64,000 nt of DNA from Thioclava marina (GTDB lineage: Bacteria; Pseudomonadota; Alphaproteobacteria; Rhodobacterales; Rhodobacteraceae), in the NCBI RefSeq assembly GCF_002020135.1, contig NZ_MPZS01000002.1, forward strand, positions 186,001 through 250,000, given 5' to 3'. Positions 15,673 to 23,638 of this stretch are shown piece after piece (positions within the stretch are counted from its first letter, which is position 1; each line of letters starts with the position of its first letter). The notes beneath the pieces are model-generated. The model did not search any database. It was not told where the DNA came from and saw only the letters and a list, made by a program, of their open reading frames with translations. Position numbers and translations under genes: made by a program.

Positions 15673-16847
15673 ATGCCTCGATTCCGCAACCGATCCAGTT
15701 CGCGCCCGCGAATTCGCCGCTTCCATTGAGGGCAACACCTTTCGAATGGCGCGATCCTGCATCCCTACCCGCTCGGCGGTGGGTGTATGGTCGTCACCTG
15801 ATCCGACGCTTCACCAGTGTAACGGTCGCCCCGGGAGGGGTCGGCAAATCGTCACTGACAATCTGCGAAGCGCTCGCGATGGTTTCAGGGAAGAAGCTGC
15901 TTGGTGACGAAATTCCAGCTCCGCTCCGAGTCTGGATACTCAACCTCGAAGACCCACGCGACGAACTCGAGCGCCGGATCGCCGCGACGATGCTGCACCA
16001 TTCGATTTCGCCGGAAGCTGTCGTAGGTCGGCTCTTCGTAGACAGTGGACGAGAGAGAGGTCTTTGCACTGCCACGCAAGGCCGCGAAGGCGTTCATATC
16101 AATGTGCCTGAGGTTGAGGCGCTTGTCGCGGAAATCGAAGCGCGACAAATCGACGTGCTGATCGTTGATCCGTTCGTCTCATCGCATCGCGTGAACGAAA
16201 ACGACAACGGCGCGATTGACCTCGTCGCGAAGGAGTGGGGCCGGGTCGCGGAGCGTTGCAACTGCGCAATCGACCTCGTCCATCACACCCGCAAACTCGG
16301 CGGCGAAGAGGCTTCCTCGGAGAATAGCCGGGGCGCCGTGGCCTTGCTGGGCGCGGCGCGTTCGGCCCGTGTCCTGAACCGAATGAATGATGCTCAGAAA
16401 GCGGATGCGGGCGTTGCCGATGATCCTCTCACCTATTTCAGTGTCGAGCGCGACAAGGCAAACCTCGCGCCCCCCGGAAAGCGCGTGTGGCGGCGCATGG
16501 TCTCCGTGAACCTGGCTAACGGCGATAGTGTGGGGGTTACGGAATCCTGGGAATGGCCTGACGATTTCGACGGCATCAGCGTCAAAGACCTCCTCTCGGT
16601 CCAGAACGCGATTCAAGCGGCGTGGGGCGCCGGAAGCCCACCGCGCGCAAGTAACCAGGCCAAGTCGGCTTGGGCGGGTCTGATCGTCGCAGACGTTCTC
16701 GGCCTCGATGCCAACCGCGACAAAGCCAGAATATCGCGAATGCTGAAGACATGGATCGGGACCGGCGCGCTCCGCGAGGTTCAGCACGAAGACGCGAAAC
16801 GCAACAAACGGCCATGTCTGGAGGTAGGAGAATGGGCAACTGTGTAA
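15669..16847 (+). CDS. RepA-like helicase ATPase (AAA family)
   Basis: 392 aa. The P-loop is VAPGGVGKSSLTI (about residues 53-65) and the Walker B region is IDVLIVDPFVSSH. Downstream, DLVHHTRKLGG and the SRGAVALLGAARSARVLNRM stretch are typical of RSF1010 RepA-like hexameric helicases found in plasmids and prophages. It probably unwinds DNA at the element's origin, in partnership with the Toprim protein. A GC-rich inverted-repeat region follows at once (16850-16960) and is a candidate origin. Confidence 0.88.
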   Translation: MNASIPQPIQFAPANSPLPLRATPFEWRDPASLPARRWVYGRHLIRRFTSVTVAPGGVGKSSLTICEALAMVSGKKLLGDEIPAPLRVWILNLEDPRDELERRIAATMLHHSISPEAVVGRLFVDSGRERGLCTATQGREGVHINVPEVEALVAEIEARQIDVLIVDPFVSSHRVNENDNGAIDLVAKEWGRVAERCNCAIDLVHHTRKLGGEEASSENSRGAVALLGAARSARVLNRMNDAQKADAGVADDPLTYFSVERDKANLAPPGKRVWRRMVSVNLANGDSVGVTESWEWPDDFDGISVKDLLSVQNAIQAAWGAGSPPRASNQAKSAWAGLIVADVLGLDANRDKARISRMLKTWIGTGALREVQHEDAKRNKRPCLEVGEWATV

Positions 16848-16849
16848 CC

Positions 16850-16960
16850 CCCACCACCTTGAAATGCGAGGTGAGGCAAGGTGTGGCAGTGGGGCGCTTT
16901 TTCCGACCTGCCCCACTGCCCCACTACCCCACCCCTAAAGGGGTGGTGAGGTGGTGGGGC
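16850..16960. repeat. Long GC-rich inverted repeat region after the helicase
   Basis: CCCCACCACCTT (about 16851) is inverted as AGGTGGTGGGG (about 16947), and between them runs of CCCCAC(T/C) and GGGGTGGTG face each other around a TAAA centre at 16931-16934, making a large imperfect hairpin. GTGGGGC occurs several times. It could be a terminator for the replication operon or an origin with single-stranded folding potential. Overlapping short frames here do not look coding. Confidence 0.5.
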
Positions 16961-17073
16961 ATATGGAGCGGTCATCGGTCGGCTCCGGAAGGTGGGGCAG
17001 TTCCGAGCACAGGATCTGCTGCCGAAGTTCAATCAAGAGAAAATCAAGCTATCGAGCGAAAGGAATAATACAG

Positions 17074-18888
17074 ATGGCAACCTTCGATGAAATCATGGCG
17101 ATAGCCAAACGAGCGGATGAAGCTGGGAGAACTGCCGATGCGCAGGCTCTGGTGGATATGGCGCGAAAGATGCTTCCCACGCAGCCAGAAAGCGGAAAGA
17201 GCGTGGCGAATTCCCCGCAGCCTTCCGCCGCCGCCAAGACTTGGCTGATCACGGCACCAGACGGGCGCCAGTTCAAGGTGTCCGGTGAAAATCAAGCCGG
17301 GGCGCTGGCTGCGCTGCAGAAGATGTTTTCTGGGCCGGAAGCAGGGCAAGCGAGCGGAGCGCCCCCGGTGAATCTCGACGCAATTGCGCAAGAGGCACAA
17401 CAGAGAAAGCGCTCTGCGAGCAGCTATGCTGGCCTCATGGCGGCGGCGCGGGAAGCTTATAAATATGGTGATACCAACAAAGCGCGAGAGCTTGCCAAAC
17501 AGGCCTTGGCAATCCGTGATGGATCGCCAGCAACACAGGCCAAAGGTAGCGCGTCCCCTTCCATGGTCGGCGGCATGAGCGGCGCTGCCACTGATGGGGC
17601 TTTGTTCGGCTTCGGGGATGAATACCTTGCAGGCCTTTCAGCGGCGCTTGGCGTTCAACCGGACGGGAACGGTGGGGCGAACTGGTTCGACTACTCGCGG
17701 CCCATCGGAGACCGCTACAACACCGCTCTCGATGCGATCCGCAAAGAACAGGGCCAATTCCAAGCGGCGCACCCCGGCGCTTCGATGGGCGCTGAAATCG
17801 CGGGATCACTGATCGGCCCCGGAAAGGGCGCTGGAGCCTTCGTAAACGGTGCAACGAAGACAAGCGGGCGCATTGCCCGTGGTATCGTCGCAGGCGGCGC
17901 TGCAGGCGGCCTATACGGCTTTGGAGAAGGCGAAGGCGGGACGACTGCCCGTGCATCCTCCGCGCTAACGGGTGGCGTGATCGGAGCCGCCAGCGGTGGC
18001 CTCCTAACGGGCCTTGGAGAAGGCATTGCCAGAGCAATTCCCAAGATTGCTAATTCGCCCAGCGCGAAGAACGTTGTGCCGACGCTCGAAGCCATGCGGG
18101 AGAAGGCAGGGCAGCTCTACGAAGCCGCCAAGGAATCCGGCGGTGTCGTCAACGAAGGACGTATGAAGCTTCTGGTCGGTCAAGTCTCACAGACGCTGCG
18201 CAATGAAGGCTTCGACCCTCAACTGCACCCACGCATCGCGGCCACGCTCACCAGGCTTCAAAATGAAGCTGGCCCGAAGTCTCTCGCGGATATGGAAATC
18301 CTGCGCAGGGTCGCAAGCAATGCCGCTGCCAGCTTGCAACCCGACGAGCGGAGGCTTGCTGGCAAGGTCATCGATCATATCGATAACACGGTGGCGCGCT
18401 TGTCCGGATCTGAAGGGCTGGCGGAGGCCCGCAAGGTATGGGCGCAGATACGGCGCCTGGAGACCGTTGAAACAGCCATCGAGAAGGCGAGCCTGACCGA
18501 TGACTTCGCGCGGGGTCTACGAACTCAGTTCAAGGCCCTCCTGCGCAATCCAAAGCGGCTTCGCGGCTTCTCAGGTGCTGAGCTCAAAGCAATCGCTGCC
18601 GTCGCAAAGGGAGCGCCGCTTGAGCATACACTCCGAGGCCTCGGAAAGCTCATGGCTCCCACAGGGATCAGCGGGGCGGCTCTGACGGGAGGCGCAGCGT
18701 TTGGGGGTGCAGGTCTGGGGGCTGCTGCCATTCCCCTCGTTGGGATGACAGCGAAATCCGCAGCCAACGCAATGACGAAGGCGAGCGCTCAGCAGGCCAG
18801 AGACTTCATCGCAAGCGGTGTGGCAAGGACAGCTCCGCGCAATGCTCTCGCCGCGACTACGGTCATTCCTGGCACGATGGCACAGTGA
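17074..18888 (+). CDS. Phage virion/ejection-like protein, 604 aa
   Basis: The ATG at 17074 follows GAAAGGAA. The N-terminal 60 residues have a TPR-like helical pair (MAIAKRADEAGRTADAQALVD), followed by a WLITAPDGRQFKVSG segment resembling the short GYF/PDZ-like module of phage proteins, then a second helical pair. The middle (residues about 160-330) alternates glycine-rich hydrophobic stretches (GAATDGALFGFGDEYLAGL; AGGAAGGLYGFGEGEGG; GGVIGAASGGLLTGLGEG) as in internal virion or DNA-ejection proteins of tailed phages. The C-terminal part is helical, ending with another Gly/Ala stretch. No capsid genes accompany it, which is unusual. Confidence 0.7.
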   Translation: MATFDEIMAIAKRADEAGRTADAQALVDMARKMLPTQPESGKSVANSPQPSAAAKTWLITAPDGRQFKVSGENQAGALAALQKMFSGPEAGQASGAPPVNLDAIAQEAQQRKRSASSYAGLMAAAREAYKYGDTNKARELAKQALAIRDGSPATQAKGSASPSMVGGMSGAATDGALFGFGDEYLAGLSAALGVQPDGNGGANWFDYSRPIGDRYNTALDAIRKEQGQFQAAHPGASMGAEIAGSLIGPGKGAGAFVNGATKTSGRIARGIVAGGAAGGLYGFGEGEGGTTARASSALTGGVIGAASGGLLTGLGEGIARAIPKIANSPSAKNVVPTLEAMREKAGQLYEAAKESGGVVNEGRMKLLVGQVSQTLRNEGFDPQLHPRIAATLTRLQNEAGPKSLADMEILRRVASNAAASLQPDERRLAGKVIDHIDNTVARLSGSEGLAEARKVWAQIRRLETVETAIEKASLTDDFARGLRTQFKALLRNPKRLRGFSGAELKAIAAVAKGAPLEHTLRGLGKLMAPTGISGAALTGGAAFGGAGLGAAAIPLVGMTAKSAANAMTKASAQQARDFIASGVARTAPRNALAATTVIPGTMAQ

Positions 18889-18962
18889 CCCCATCCAACA
18901 CAGCTAAGTGCGGCCCATTCGCGGGCCGTGCTTTCAACCATACTCGCGAGATATGAAGGGAA

Positions 18963-19511
18963 ATGCCGATGACCGGAGCGGAGCTTGCAAAGATCAGAAA
19001 AGCCTCTCGTCTCTCGCAGTCGGGCCTCGCTATCAAGGCGGGCATCGGGCGTCACGCTGTGAGCTATTGGGAAAACAAAGCGAAGGTGGATCTGAACTCG
19101 TGGGCGGTTCGGAAGATGGGCGAGATTCTACCGCTGCCGTATTTTGCCACACCAATACGCACGCGCACGGGATGGGGTGTTAGTGGGCATGAGGAATTCA
19201 CTGCATCGATCGAAGCCAAGCTATTGGCAGCATTTGAGCGTGCAGCAGCCAGAGCGGCCAAACGCCGAGTTCGGTGCGGAGCGAAAACGAGGAAGGGCGT
19301 TCCGTGCCGCTGCTTGAGCGAACCAGGGAAGCGTAGGTGCAAGTTCCACGGGGGGCGATCCACTGGACCAAAGACAACAGAAGGGATTGAGCGCATTCGC
19401 GAGGCGCAGCTGCGCCGCTGGCAGGCTTCGCGAGCATCATTGCTGCTCGCGAAGCCCTCCGGCCATGAAGAGACCACGGCGCCCTTAAGGAACCAAGCAG
19501 TCGGTATTTAG
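18963..19511 (+). CDS. HTH protein with HGG-STGPKT motif
   Basis: 182 aa. An N-terminal XRE-type helix-turn-helix (GAELAKIRKASRLSQSGLAIKAGIGRHAVSYWE) is joined to a Cys-containing basic module: RCGAKTRKGVPCRCLSEPGKRRCKFHGGRSTGPKT then EGIERIREAQLRRW. That second module, with its C-x-C-x-C-x-H spacing, is common in small proteins of phages and mobile elements and probably binds zinc. The role could be regulation of the element or DNA recognition. The start ATG at 18963 lies just after GAAGGGAAATGCCG. Confidence 0.75.
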   Translation: MPMTGAELAKIRKASRLSQSGLAIKAGIGRHAVSYWENKAKVDLNSWAVRKMGEILPLPYFATPIRTRTGWGVSGHEEFTASIEAKLLAAFERAAARAAKRRVRCGAKTRKGVPCRCLSEPGKRRCKFHGGRSTGPKTTEGIERIREAQLRRWQASRASLLLAKPSGHEETTAPLRNQAVGI

Positions 19512-19614
19512 AGGTCGGGCGGATCGCTCAGCGGTCACTTATGCCTTTCTCTTCGACATTGGGGTTTCGCGGCCAAGTCTATCGTTGAGACGGCGACGCT
19601 CCACCCTCGATGCA

Positions 19615-20031
19615 TCAAGGCGCATTCCGCTTTTCAGAACACGGAAACGCCTTTGAGAGCGCAGACTGCATCAGCGCCCGCGCCGAATTGTGCCGCGTCT
19701 CGGGATTGTTTCTTAGGTATTGGACAAAGACGTCGCGATATTGCCCAACTGTAATCCCGTCCGGCAGGCAAAAGGAAAGAAGAGCGTCCACTCTTTGGTT
19801 GACTTCTGAGGCAGGGACTCCAGAGACGACGAGAGGAGCTGCGGCCCCCCAGCGCATGCCTTCGACAAGTCCGTCAACGTAGCCAATACAAAAACCTTCC
19901 CTTGCGAGGTCGTCAGAGGCTTCGCAGATAGATAAAATCTCGTTCCCTGTAAGATTTCGCCCAAGGTTTTGAGCTGCCGATGGGATGGCGAAAGCAGTGG
20001 CCATCAAAGTCATTAAACAAAGCTTTTTCAT
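19615..20031 (-). CDS. Secreted Rap1a/Tai-family-like protein
   Basis: 138 aa with a clear signal peptide (MKKLCLMTLMATAFAIPSAAQ). The mature part matches Rap1a/Tai immunity proteins: ILSICEASDD ... REGFCIGYVDGLVEG ... FCLPDGITVGQYRDVFVQYLRNNPETRH ... SKAFPC, with the paired Cys positions kept. In type VI secretion such proteins neutralise periplasmic amidase effectors, but many orphan members have unknown roles. It follows the 79-aa HTH gene by 2 bases in a leftward pair, so it is probably under that regulator's control. No effector gene was recognised nearby. Confidence 0.75.
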   Translation of the reverse strand: MKKLCLMTLMATAFAIPSAAQNLGRNLTGNEILSICEASDDLAREGFCIGYVDGLVEGMRWGAAAPLVVSGVPASEVNQRVDALLSFCLPDGITVGQYRDVFVQYLRNNPETRHNSARALMQSALSKAFPCSEKRNAP

Positions 20032-20033
20032 CT

Positions 20034-20273
20034 CTAATCCTTTCGGATGGTTACCCCCGTTCCGGCGGACATTTGTCCGTCTTCGAGGAACTGAATACCT
20101 CTCGCTTCGAGAGTTTTCCTGATCGCCTCGGCGGTTGAGTGCTGCAAGCCGCTCTTGCCCGTCTCAAAGCGGCTGATCGTCGTGAACGAAACCCCCGCAA
20201 TTTCCGCCAATTCTCGCACGCCAAGCTGTAGTGCTGCGCGTGCCATTCTCACCTGCTCCGGCCTCATCCGCAT
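20034..20273 (-). CDS. XRE-family regulator, 79 aa
   Basis: A compact helix-turn-helix protein (VRMARAALQLGVRELAEIAGVSFTTISRFETGKS) with the typical TAEAIRKTLEARGIQFL tail. It is divergent from the 206-aa gene at 20372 and lies directly upstream of the Rap1a-like gene, so it is a good candidate for a repressor acting on the 20274-20371 spacer. Confidence 0.88.
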   Translation of the reverse strand: MRMRPEQVRMARAALQLGVRELAEIAGVSFTTISRFETGKSGLQHSTAEAIRKTLEARGIQFLEDGQMSAGTGVTIRKD

Positions 20274-20303
20274 ACCTTGTTACATATTTCGCTAACAGGG
20301 TTA

Positions 20304-20338
20304 TTGACAAAGCGCCTACCCTGTATCATATCTATAAC
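20304..20338 (+). promoter_or_regulatory. Candidate promoter in divergent spacer
   Basis: A perfect TTGACA at 20304-20309 is followed by an AT-rich segment (ATCATATCTATAAC, about 20325-20338) that could supply the -10 region for the rightward gene at 20372. No single hexamer stands out at the ideal 17-base spacing. The leftward XRE gene starts just upstream. Confidence 0.35.
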
Positions 20339-20371
20339 ACGGTAAGCGAAAACGCAAACGGAGTTGCCGCC

Positions 20372-20992
20372 ATGACCTACGACCGCACCGCCATCATGAA
20401 AGCCGCCTGGGTGATCGTTCGCCGCTTCCTCGGCCGCACCCGCGAAACGCTGGCTCAGATCCTGTCGCGCGCGCTCAAGCTCGCATGGTGGGATGCAAAG
20501 CAAGAGGCTCAGGTGGCAAAGGCGGTCGCAACGAAGCGCGCCGAAGCGGACACGCTCGCCCAGCGCTCCAGTGCGGATCTCAAAGTCGCAATCGTAGCGC
20601 TCGAAAACACCGATACGCTGGGCGGCGCTGGGCGTGATCGTCTTTCGGATCTGCAAGCTGCTCTTCGCCACGCAGAAGCGCGCGAGGCTGCTGACTACGC
20701 CGCAAAGCGCAAGCTGATAGCGAGCGCCAAGGGACGCTTCGCCTCGATCACCTTCACTAAGAAAGACGGCACGCACCGTGTGATGCGCGTCCAGCCAGCT
20801 ACGCTGCGCCAGCATGTCAAAGGTGCCGATGCCTCCGATGCTGGCCGTAGAGCCGCTGAGACGCGCGCTCAGCGCCATCCCAACCTTCTGCCGGTTTGGG
20901 ATGCCGAAAGGAAGGCGCCTCGCTCTGTGAACCTCGCGACCGTCAGCCAGATCAAGGTGAACGGTGTTACCCATGAATTCTGCGCCCGCTGA
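20372..20992 (+). CDS. Hypothetical phage-type protein, 206 aa
   Basis: The ATG at 20372 follows GGAG at 8 bases and gives MTYDRTAIMKAAWVIVRRF. The N-terminal third is a helical DNA-associated-looking region, the middle is a coiled-coil-like stretch (residues about 55-110), and the C-terminal part (SITFTKKDGTHRVMRV ... VNLATVSQIKVNGVTHEF) looks like a small beta domain seen in many phage hypothetical proteins. Function unknown. It leads a rightward run of small genes to 22036. Confidence 0.7.
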   Translation: MTYDRTAIMKAAWVIVRRFLGRTRETLAQILSRALKLAWWDAKQEAQVAKAVATKRAEADTLAQRSSADLKVAIVALENTDTLGGAGRDRLSDLQAALRHAEAREAADYAAKRKLIASAKGRFASITFTKKDGTHRVMRVQPATLRQHVKGADASDAGRRAAETRAQRHPNLLPVWDAERKAPRSVNLATVSQIKVNGVTHEFCAR

Positions 20993-21035
20993 TCGCAGGC
21001 GCATCAACCAACCGAATAAAATAACGGAGAGAAAC

Positions 21036-21269
21036 ATGCAGACCCAAAGAGATATCCTGAACGAGCTGAATGATGCTCTGGACGCAATGGATGAGACGGC
21101 GAGCCTTCTCGAACTGCTGAGCATGGCGGCGAATGACCTTGGAAAACCCATGCAGGACGCGATTGCGGCTGGCATCTCGCTGACGCAGGACAAGCTGAAT
21201 TCCGCACGAAAGCTGGGGTATGCAGCGGCGAAGAGCATGCGTGATCAACGTATGGAGGCTGCCGAATGA
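21036..21269 (+). CDS. Small hypothetical protein, 77 aa
   Basis: The ATG at 21036 follows CGGAGAGAAAC. The product (MQTQRDILNELNDALDAMDETASLLE...) is acidic and wholly helical, with a basic C-terminus. Its stop overlaps the next start by 4 bases (ATGA). No family recognised. Confidence 0.65.
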   Translation: MQTQRDILNELNDALDAMDETASLLELLSMAANDLGKPMQDAIAAGISLTQDKLNSARKLGYAAAKSMRDQRMEAAE

Positions 21270-21475
21270 ACGACGCGTCTAACACATTCGAGCTTCTGAG
21301 TGGGGCGCAGGCCCTGCGTGCTTTGGCGCGCGACTTGTCGGAACATGGCGCAGGGGAGCCGCTCAGCGCTGAAACGCGTGATCATTTGATCTTCGTCATG
21401 AAAGCCATGGCCGACCGAACCGAAGCGAGTGCTTCAGCGTGGATCGACGCGCTTGAAACAGGCGCTGCTGCCTAA
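21266..21475 (+). CDS. Small hypothetical protein, 69 aa
   Basis: A helical acidic protein (MNDASNTFELLSGAQALRALARDL...) that overlaps the preceding gene by 4 bases, implying coupled translation of a pair. A 7-bp stem-loop terminator follows at 21492-21516. No family recognised. Confidence 0.65.
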   Translation: MNDASNTFELLSGAQALRALARDLSEHGAGEPLSAETRDHLIFVMKAMADRTEASASAWIDALETGAAA

Positions 21476-21491
21476 ACCAGAGCGACTGAGT

Positions 21492-21516
21492 GCCCCGCCG
21501 ATGCGGGGCCTCTTTA
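21492..21516 (+). terminator. Rho-independent terminator
   Basis: GCCCCGC (21492-21498) and GCGGGGC (21503-21509) form a 7-bp stem with loop CGAT, followed by CTCTTT, after the stop of the 69-aa gene. Confidence 0.7.
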
Positions 21517-21535
21517 CGTAAAATAGGCTGATAAA

Positions 21536-22036
21536 ATGAATTCGCCCTACAGCATCAATCGCCAGTGGTCCGACCGATACCTGCCCGAGATACGGCGGAT
21601 AGTCGGCTCACACTTGCTGCAGGTCGCACCTGACCACCTCGATCGACACCACGCCACAGATTTGCTGATGCTTGATGGCCGCGACCTGCGGATTGCAGCG
21701 CGCGTGCGCCGCCCAGGCTATGCCTCCCACTACCCCTACGAGTTCACGATCCGCTCGCAAGTAGCGTCCGGCGCAATGACGGAGCTGGCGAAGATTGTGA
21801 ACGGTGAAGGAGACTGGCTCTTCTACGGACACGCCAGCGAGGATGGTCGCGGGATGGATCTCTGGTGGCTGATTGATCTACGAGCATTCAGGGCGGCGCT
21901 TATCCGGCGTAGTGCAAACGGCTTCCCCATCCGGTGTGGAGACAAGGCCAATGCCGACGGCACCTGTTTCAAATGGTTTGATATTCGCTCGTTTCCGAAT
22001 GAGCCGCCACTGATCGTTGCCTCCGGGCGGCGGTGA
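21536..22036 (+). CDS. Hypothetical protein, 166 aa
   Basis: A soluble protein starting MNSPYSINRQWSDRYLPEIRRIVG, with a compact mixed alpha/beta body: ATDLLMLDGRDLRIAARVRRPGY, the FTIRSQ strand, then GDWLFYGHASEDG and WLIDLRAFRAAL. This pattern (a short sensor of D-L-x-x-x-D plus a strand-rich core) recurs in small phage and plasmid proteins and faintly resembles a PD-(D/E)XK nuclease or Holliday-junction-resolvase-like core, but I cannot assign it. It stands alone between a terminator and a 120-base spacer. Confidence 0.7.
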   Translation: MNSPYSINRQWSDRYLPEIRRIVGSHLLQVAPDHLDRHHATDLLMLDGRDLRIAARVRRPGYASHYPYEFTIRSQVASGAMTELAKIVNGEGDWLFYGHASEDGRGMDLWWLIDLRAFRAALIRRSANGFPIRCGDKANADGTCFKWFDIRSFPNEPPLIVASGRR

Positions 22037-22156
22037 GGGCCTGCAATCGATTGTAGTGACGCTTCGGAACCCATCACGAGAACGCGATCATTATTCTTGA
22101 TCGTAGATAGCAGCCCGCTACGATCCCATGCATTGACTTGTAAGGGAGGGATTCAA

Positions 22157-22339
22157 GTGAAGGTTGTTCTTACGTTTCTGGGTGCTGTATTCGCTCTTTC
22201 GATGCCGCTGCACGCAGTGCCTACCGCAGCTGGGCTAAGCCAAGACGAAATCGCGCATGGCGGCGGCTGCCGGAAAAGCTCGCCTGCCGGGCAATGCTGC
22301 CACATGGACAAGAAAGCGGGGCAGGTGCATTGCCACTGA
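22157..22339 (+). CDS. Small secreted Cys/His-rich protein, 60 aa, GTG start
   Basis: The GTG at 22157 follows GGGAGGG, and the product has a signal peptide (MKVVLTFLGAVFALSMPLHAVP) and a C-terminal cluster GGGCRKSSPAGQCCHMDKKAG ending VHCH. That cluster, with four Cys and three His, resembles the YHYH-like/excalibur-type ends found before or fused to secreted SNase nucleases. Its end overlaps by 10 bases the TTG start of the nuclease gene, so the pair is probably made together. Confidence 0.65.
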   Translation: MKVVLTFLGAVFALSMPLHAVPTAAGLSQDEIAHGGGCRKSSPAGQCCHMDKKAGQVHCH

Positions 22340-22800
22340 GATTCTTTCTGGCTCTTCTTCTTGCAGCGGTTCTTTGTGGGCCGCTGCATGCTCAGACCAT
22401 CACCGGAACCGCCTCCGTAATTGATGGCGACACCATCGACATTCACGGAAACCGGATTCGGCTTCACGCCATCGATGCAATCGAAAGCCGCCAGCGCTGT
22501 CGTTTGCCAAACGGGAAGCTGTGGAACTGCGGCAAGGATGCGGCATTCGCGCTCGCGGATAAGATTGGCCGCGCGCCGGTTTCCTGCAAAGTCACAGATG
22601 TCGATCGATATGGGCGCTACGTCGCAATTTGCCGCCAGAATGGCGAAGACCTAAATGCCTGGCTCGTGCGCAACGGGTGGGCGGTGGCCTATCGTCGCTA
22701 TGGCCGTGATTACGTGCGAGATGAAGATGCTGCGCGGAAGCAGAGCGCAGGCATCTGGGCAAGTGAATTCATGATGCCTTGGGATTGGCGAAAGCGCTGA
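22330..22800 (+). CDS. Secreted thermonuclease (SNase) family protein
   Basis: The likely start is TTG at 22330, giving MPLRFFLALLLAAVLCGPLHAQ, a good signal peptide. The mature SNase-like OB-fold has VIDGDTIDIHGNRIRLHAIDAIE (with the Ca/catalytic Asp and Arg), CGKDAAFALADKIG and RYGRYVAICR, and LVRNGWAVAYRRY. It probably cuts DNA/RNA in the periplasm or outside the cell. Earlier ATG codons in frame lie inside the preceding gene and would remove the signal peptide. No terminator is obvious. Confidence 0.88.
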   Translation: MPLRFFLALLLAAVLCGPLHAQTITGTASVIDGDTIDIHGNRIRLHAIDAIESRQRCRLPNGKLWNCGKDAAFALADKIGRAPVSCKVTDVDRYGRYVAICRQNGEDLNAWLVRNGWAVAYRRYGRDYVRDEDAARKQSAGIWASEFMMPWDWRKR

Positions 22801-22839
22801 GCGCGCGAACGCCAAAACCAAATTCGTTACATCAGAAAA

Positions 22840-23286
22840 CTATGCTGCGGCATCTTCCCATCCGCCCGGCATGTGCGCAAATTTCAAAGTGAGCTCCGTC
22901 ACTCTTCGGTCTGTTTCTGCCAGCTTTTGCATCAAGTCGCGCAGATTTCCGCCATTAATACTTTCGAGGTAGTAACCGGCCAATGCTCGCTGCGCAGGCC
23001 CAGGAATCTTCGTCTCACCCAACTCCCATCGCCTTAGTGTATTTTCCTGCACATCGAGCAGACCCGCCAAAACACGTTGTGAAAGGTCAAGCTCAGTTCG
23101 CAGAAATCTTACTTCAGGACCGGTCATCTGTCGGTTTGCTTTGGCAATAGCCGTTCCGATGAGTTCATGAAGCTCCTCTACAGCAGGAATAGACACAGCA
23201 GGTCCGTAGGGTGTATCGATTGGCTCGATCCCCTCCAGATAAACATTCGGCAATCCGCTCTCGCGGTAGTGATAGCCATTGGTCAT
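22840..23286 (-). CDS. HTH protein, probable antitoxin of the DUF4258 pair
   Basis: 148 aa. Residues about 55-105 (MTGPEVRFLRTELDLSQRVLAGLLDVQENTLRRWELG) form an MqsA/HigA-like helix-turn-helix, followed by a helical tail. The N-terminal part (NGYHYRESGLPNVYLEGI) is the type seen in HTH partners of small toxins. It follows the DUF4258 gene by 9 bases in the same leftward transcription unit, so it probably both neutralises and represses it. DNA target candidate: the palindrome at 23639-23655. Confidence 0.8.
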   Translation of the reverse strand: MTNGYHYRESGLPNVYLEGIEPIDTPYGPAVSIPAVEELHELIGTAIAKANRQMTGPEVRFLRTELDLSQRVLAGLLDVQENTLRRWELGETKIPGPAQRALAGYYLESINGGNLRDLMQKLAETDRRVTELTLKFAHMPGGWEDAAA

Positions 23287-23295
23287 TTTTACCTC

Positions 23296-23637
23296 CTATT
23301 CCGCGCCTCTATTGATCACCGTAACTACGATGGTGTGCGGATCGCTTTCCCGGATCGCACAGACGACATCAATTTCGACACCCGCAGTAACCCCTCTGAC
23401 GGGGGCCACCCATGAAGAATTCTGGTCATCCCAACGAAACTTCTGCGTCACGATGGTGCCACGCCGAAGCACGCGGAGCGCCATTATGCGCGTCACCTCT
23501 CGAGCCTCCATCTGCTCGGCTGCGTGGAGCGTGACGATCATCATGTGATCGAACCCCTTCGCGACCCGCTTGCGGACCTCATCTTGAAACCAAGCAGGAC
23601 TCTTCGGTTTTTGTAATGGAACGACTTTTCCTCTCAT
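23296..23637 (-). CDS. DUF4258 domain protein, probable toxin
   Basis: 113 aa from the ATG at 23637. The C-terminal DUF4258-like part (HAAEQMEAREVTRIMALRVLRRGTIVTQ ... VEIDVVCAIRESDPHTIVVTVI) is the MqsR/RelE-like beta-fold seen in toxins and orphan proteins. Earlier TTG starts exist, but the ATG lies one base from a perfect palindrome, leaving little room for a ribosome-binding site; translation may be leaderless. It is the first gene of the toxin-first pair with the HTH protein. Confidence 0.75.
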   Translation of the reverse strand: MRGKVVPLQKPKSPAWFQDEVRKRVAKGFDHMMIVTLHAAEQMEAREVTRIMALRVLRRGTIVTQKFRWDDQNSSWVAPVRGVTAGVEIDVVCAIRESDPHTIVVTVINRGAE

Positions 23638-23638
23638 G

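Noticed and set aside
16832-17068. A short frame over the inverted repeats after the helicase
   Set aside because: The repeats, not protein constraint, explain its composition, and it starts inside the helicase gene.
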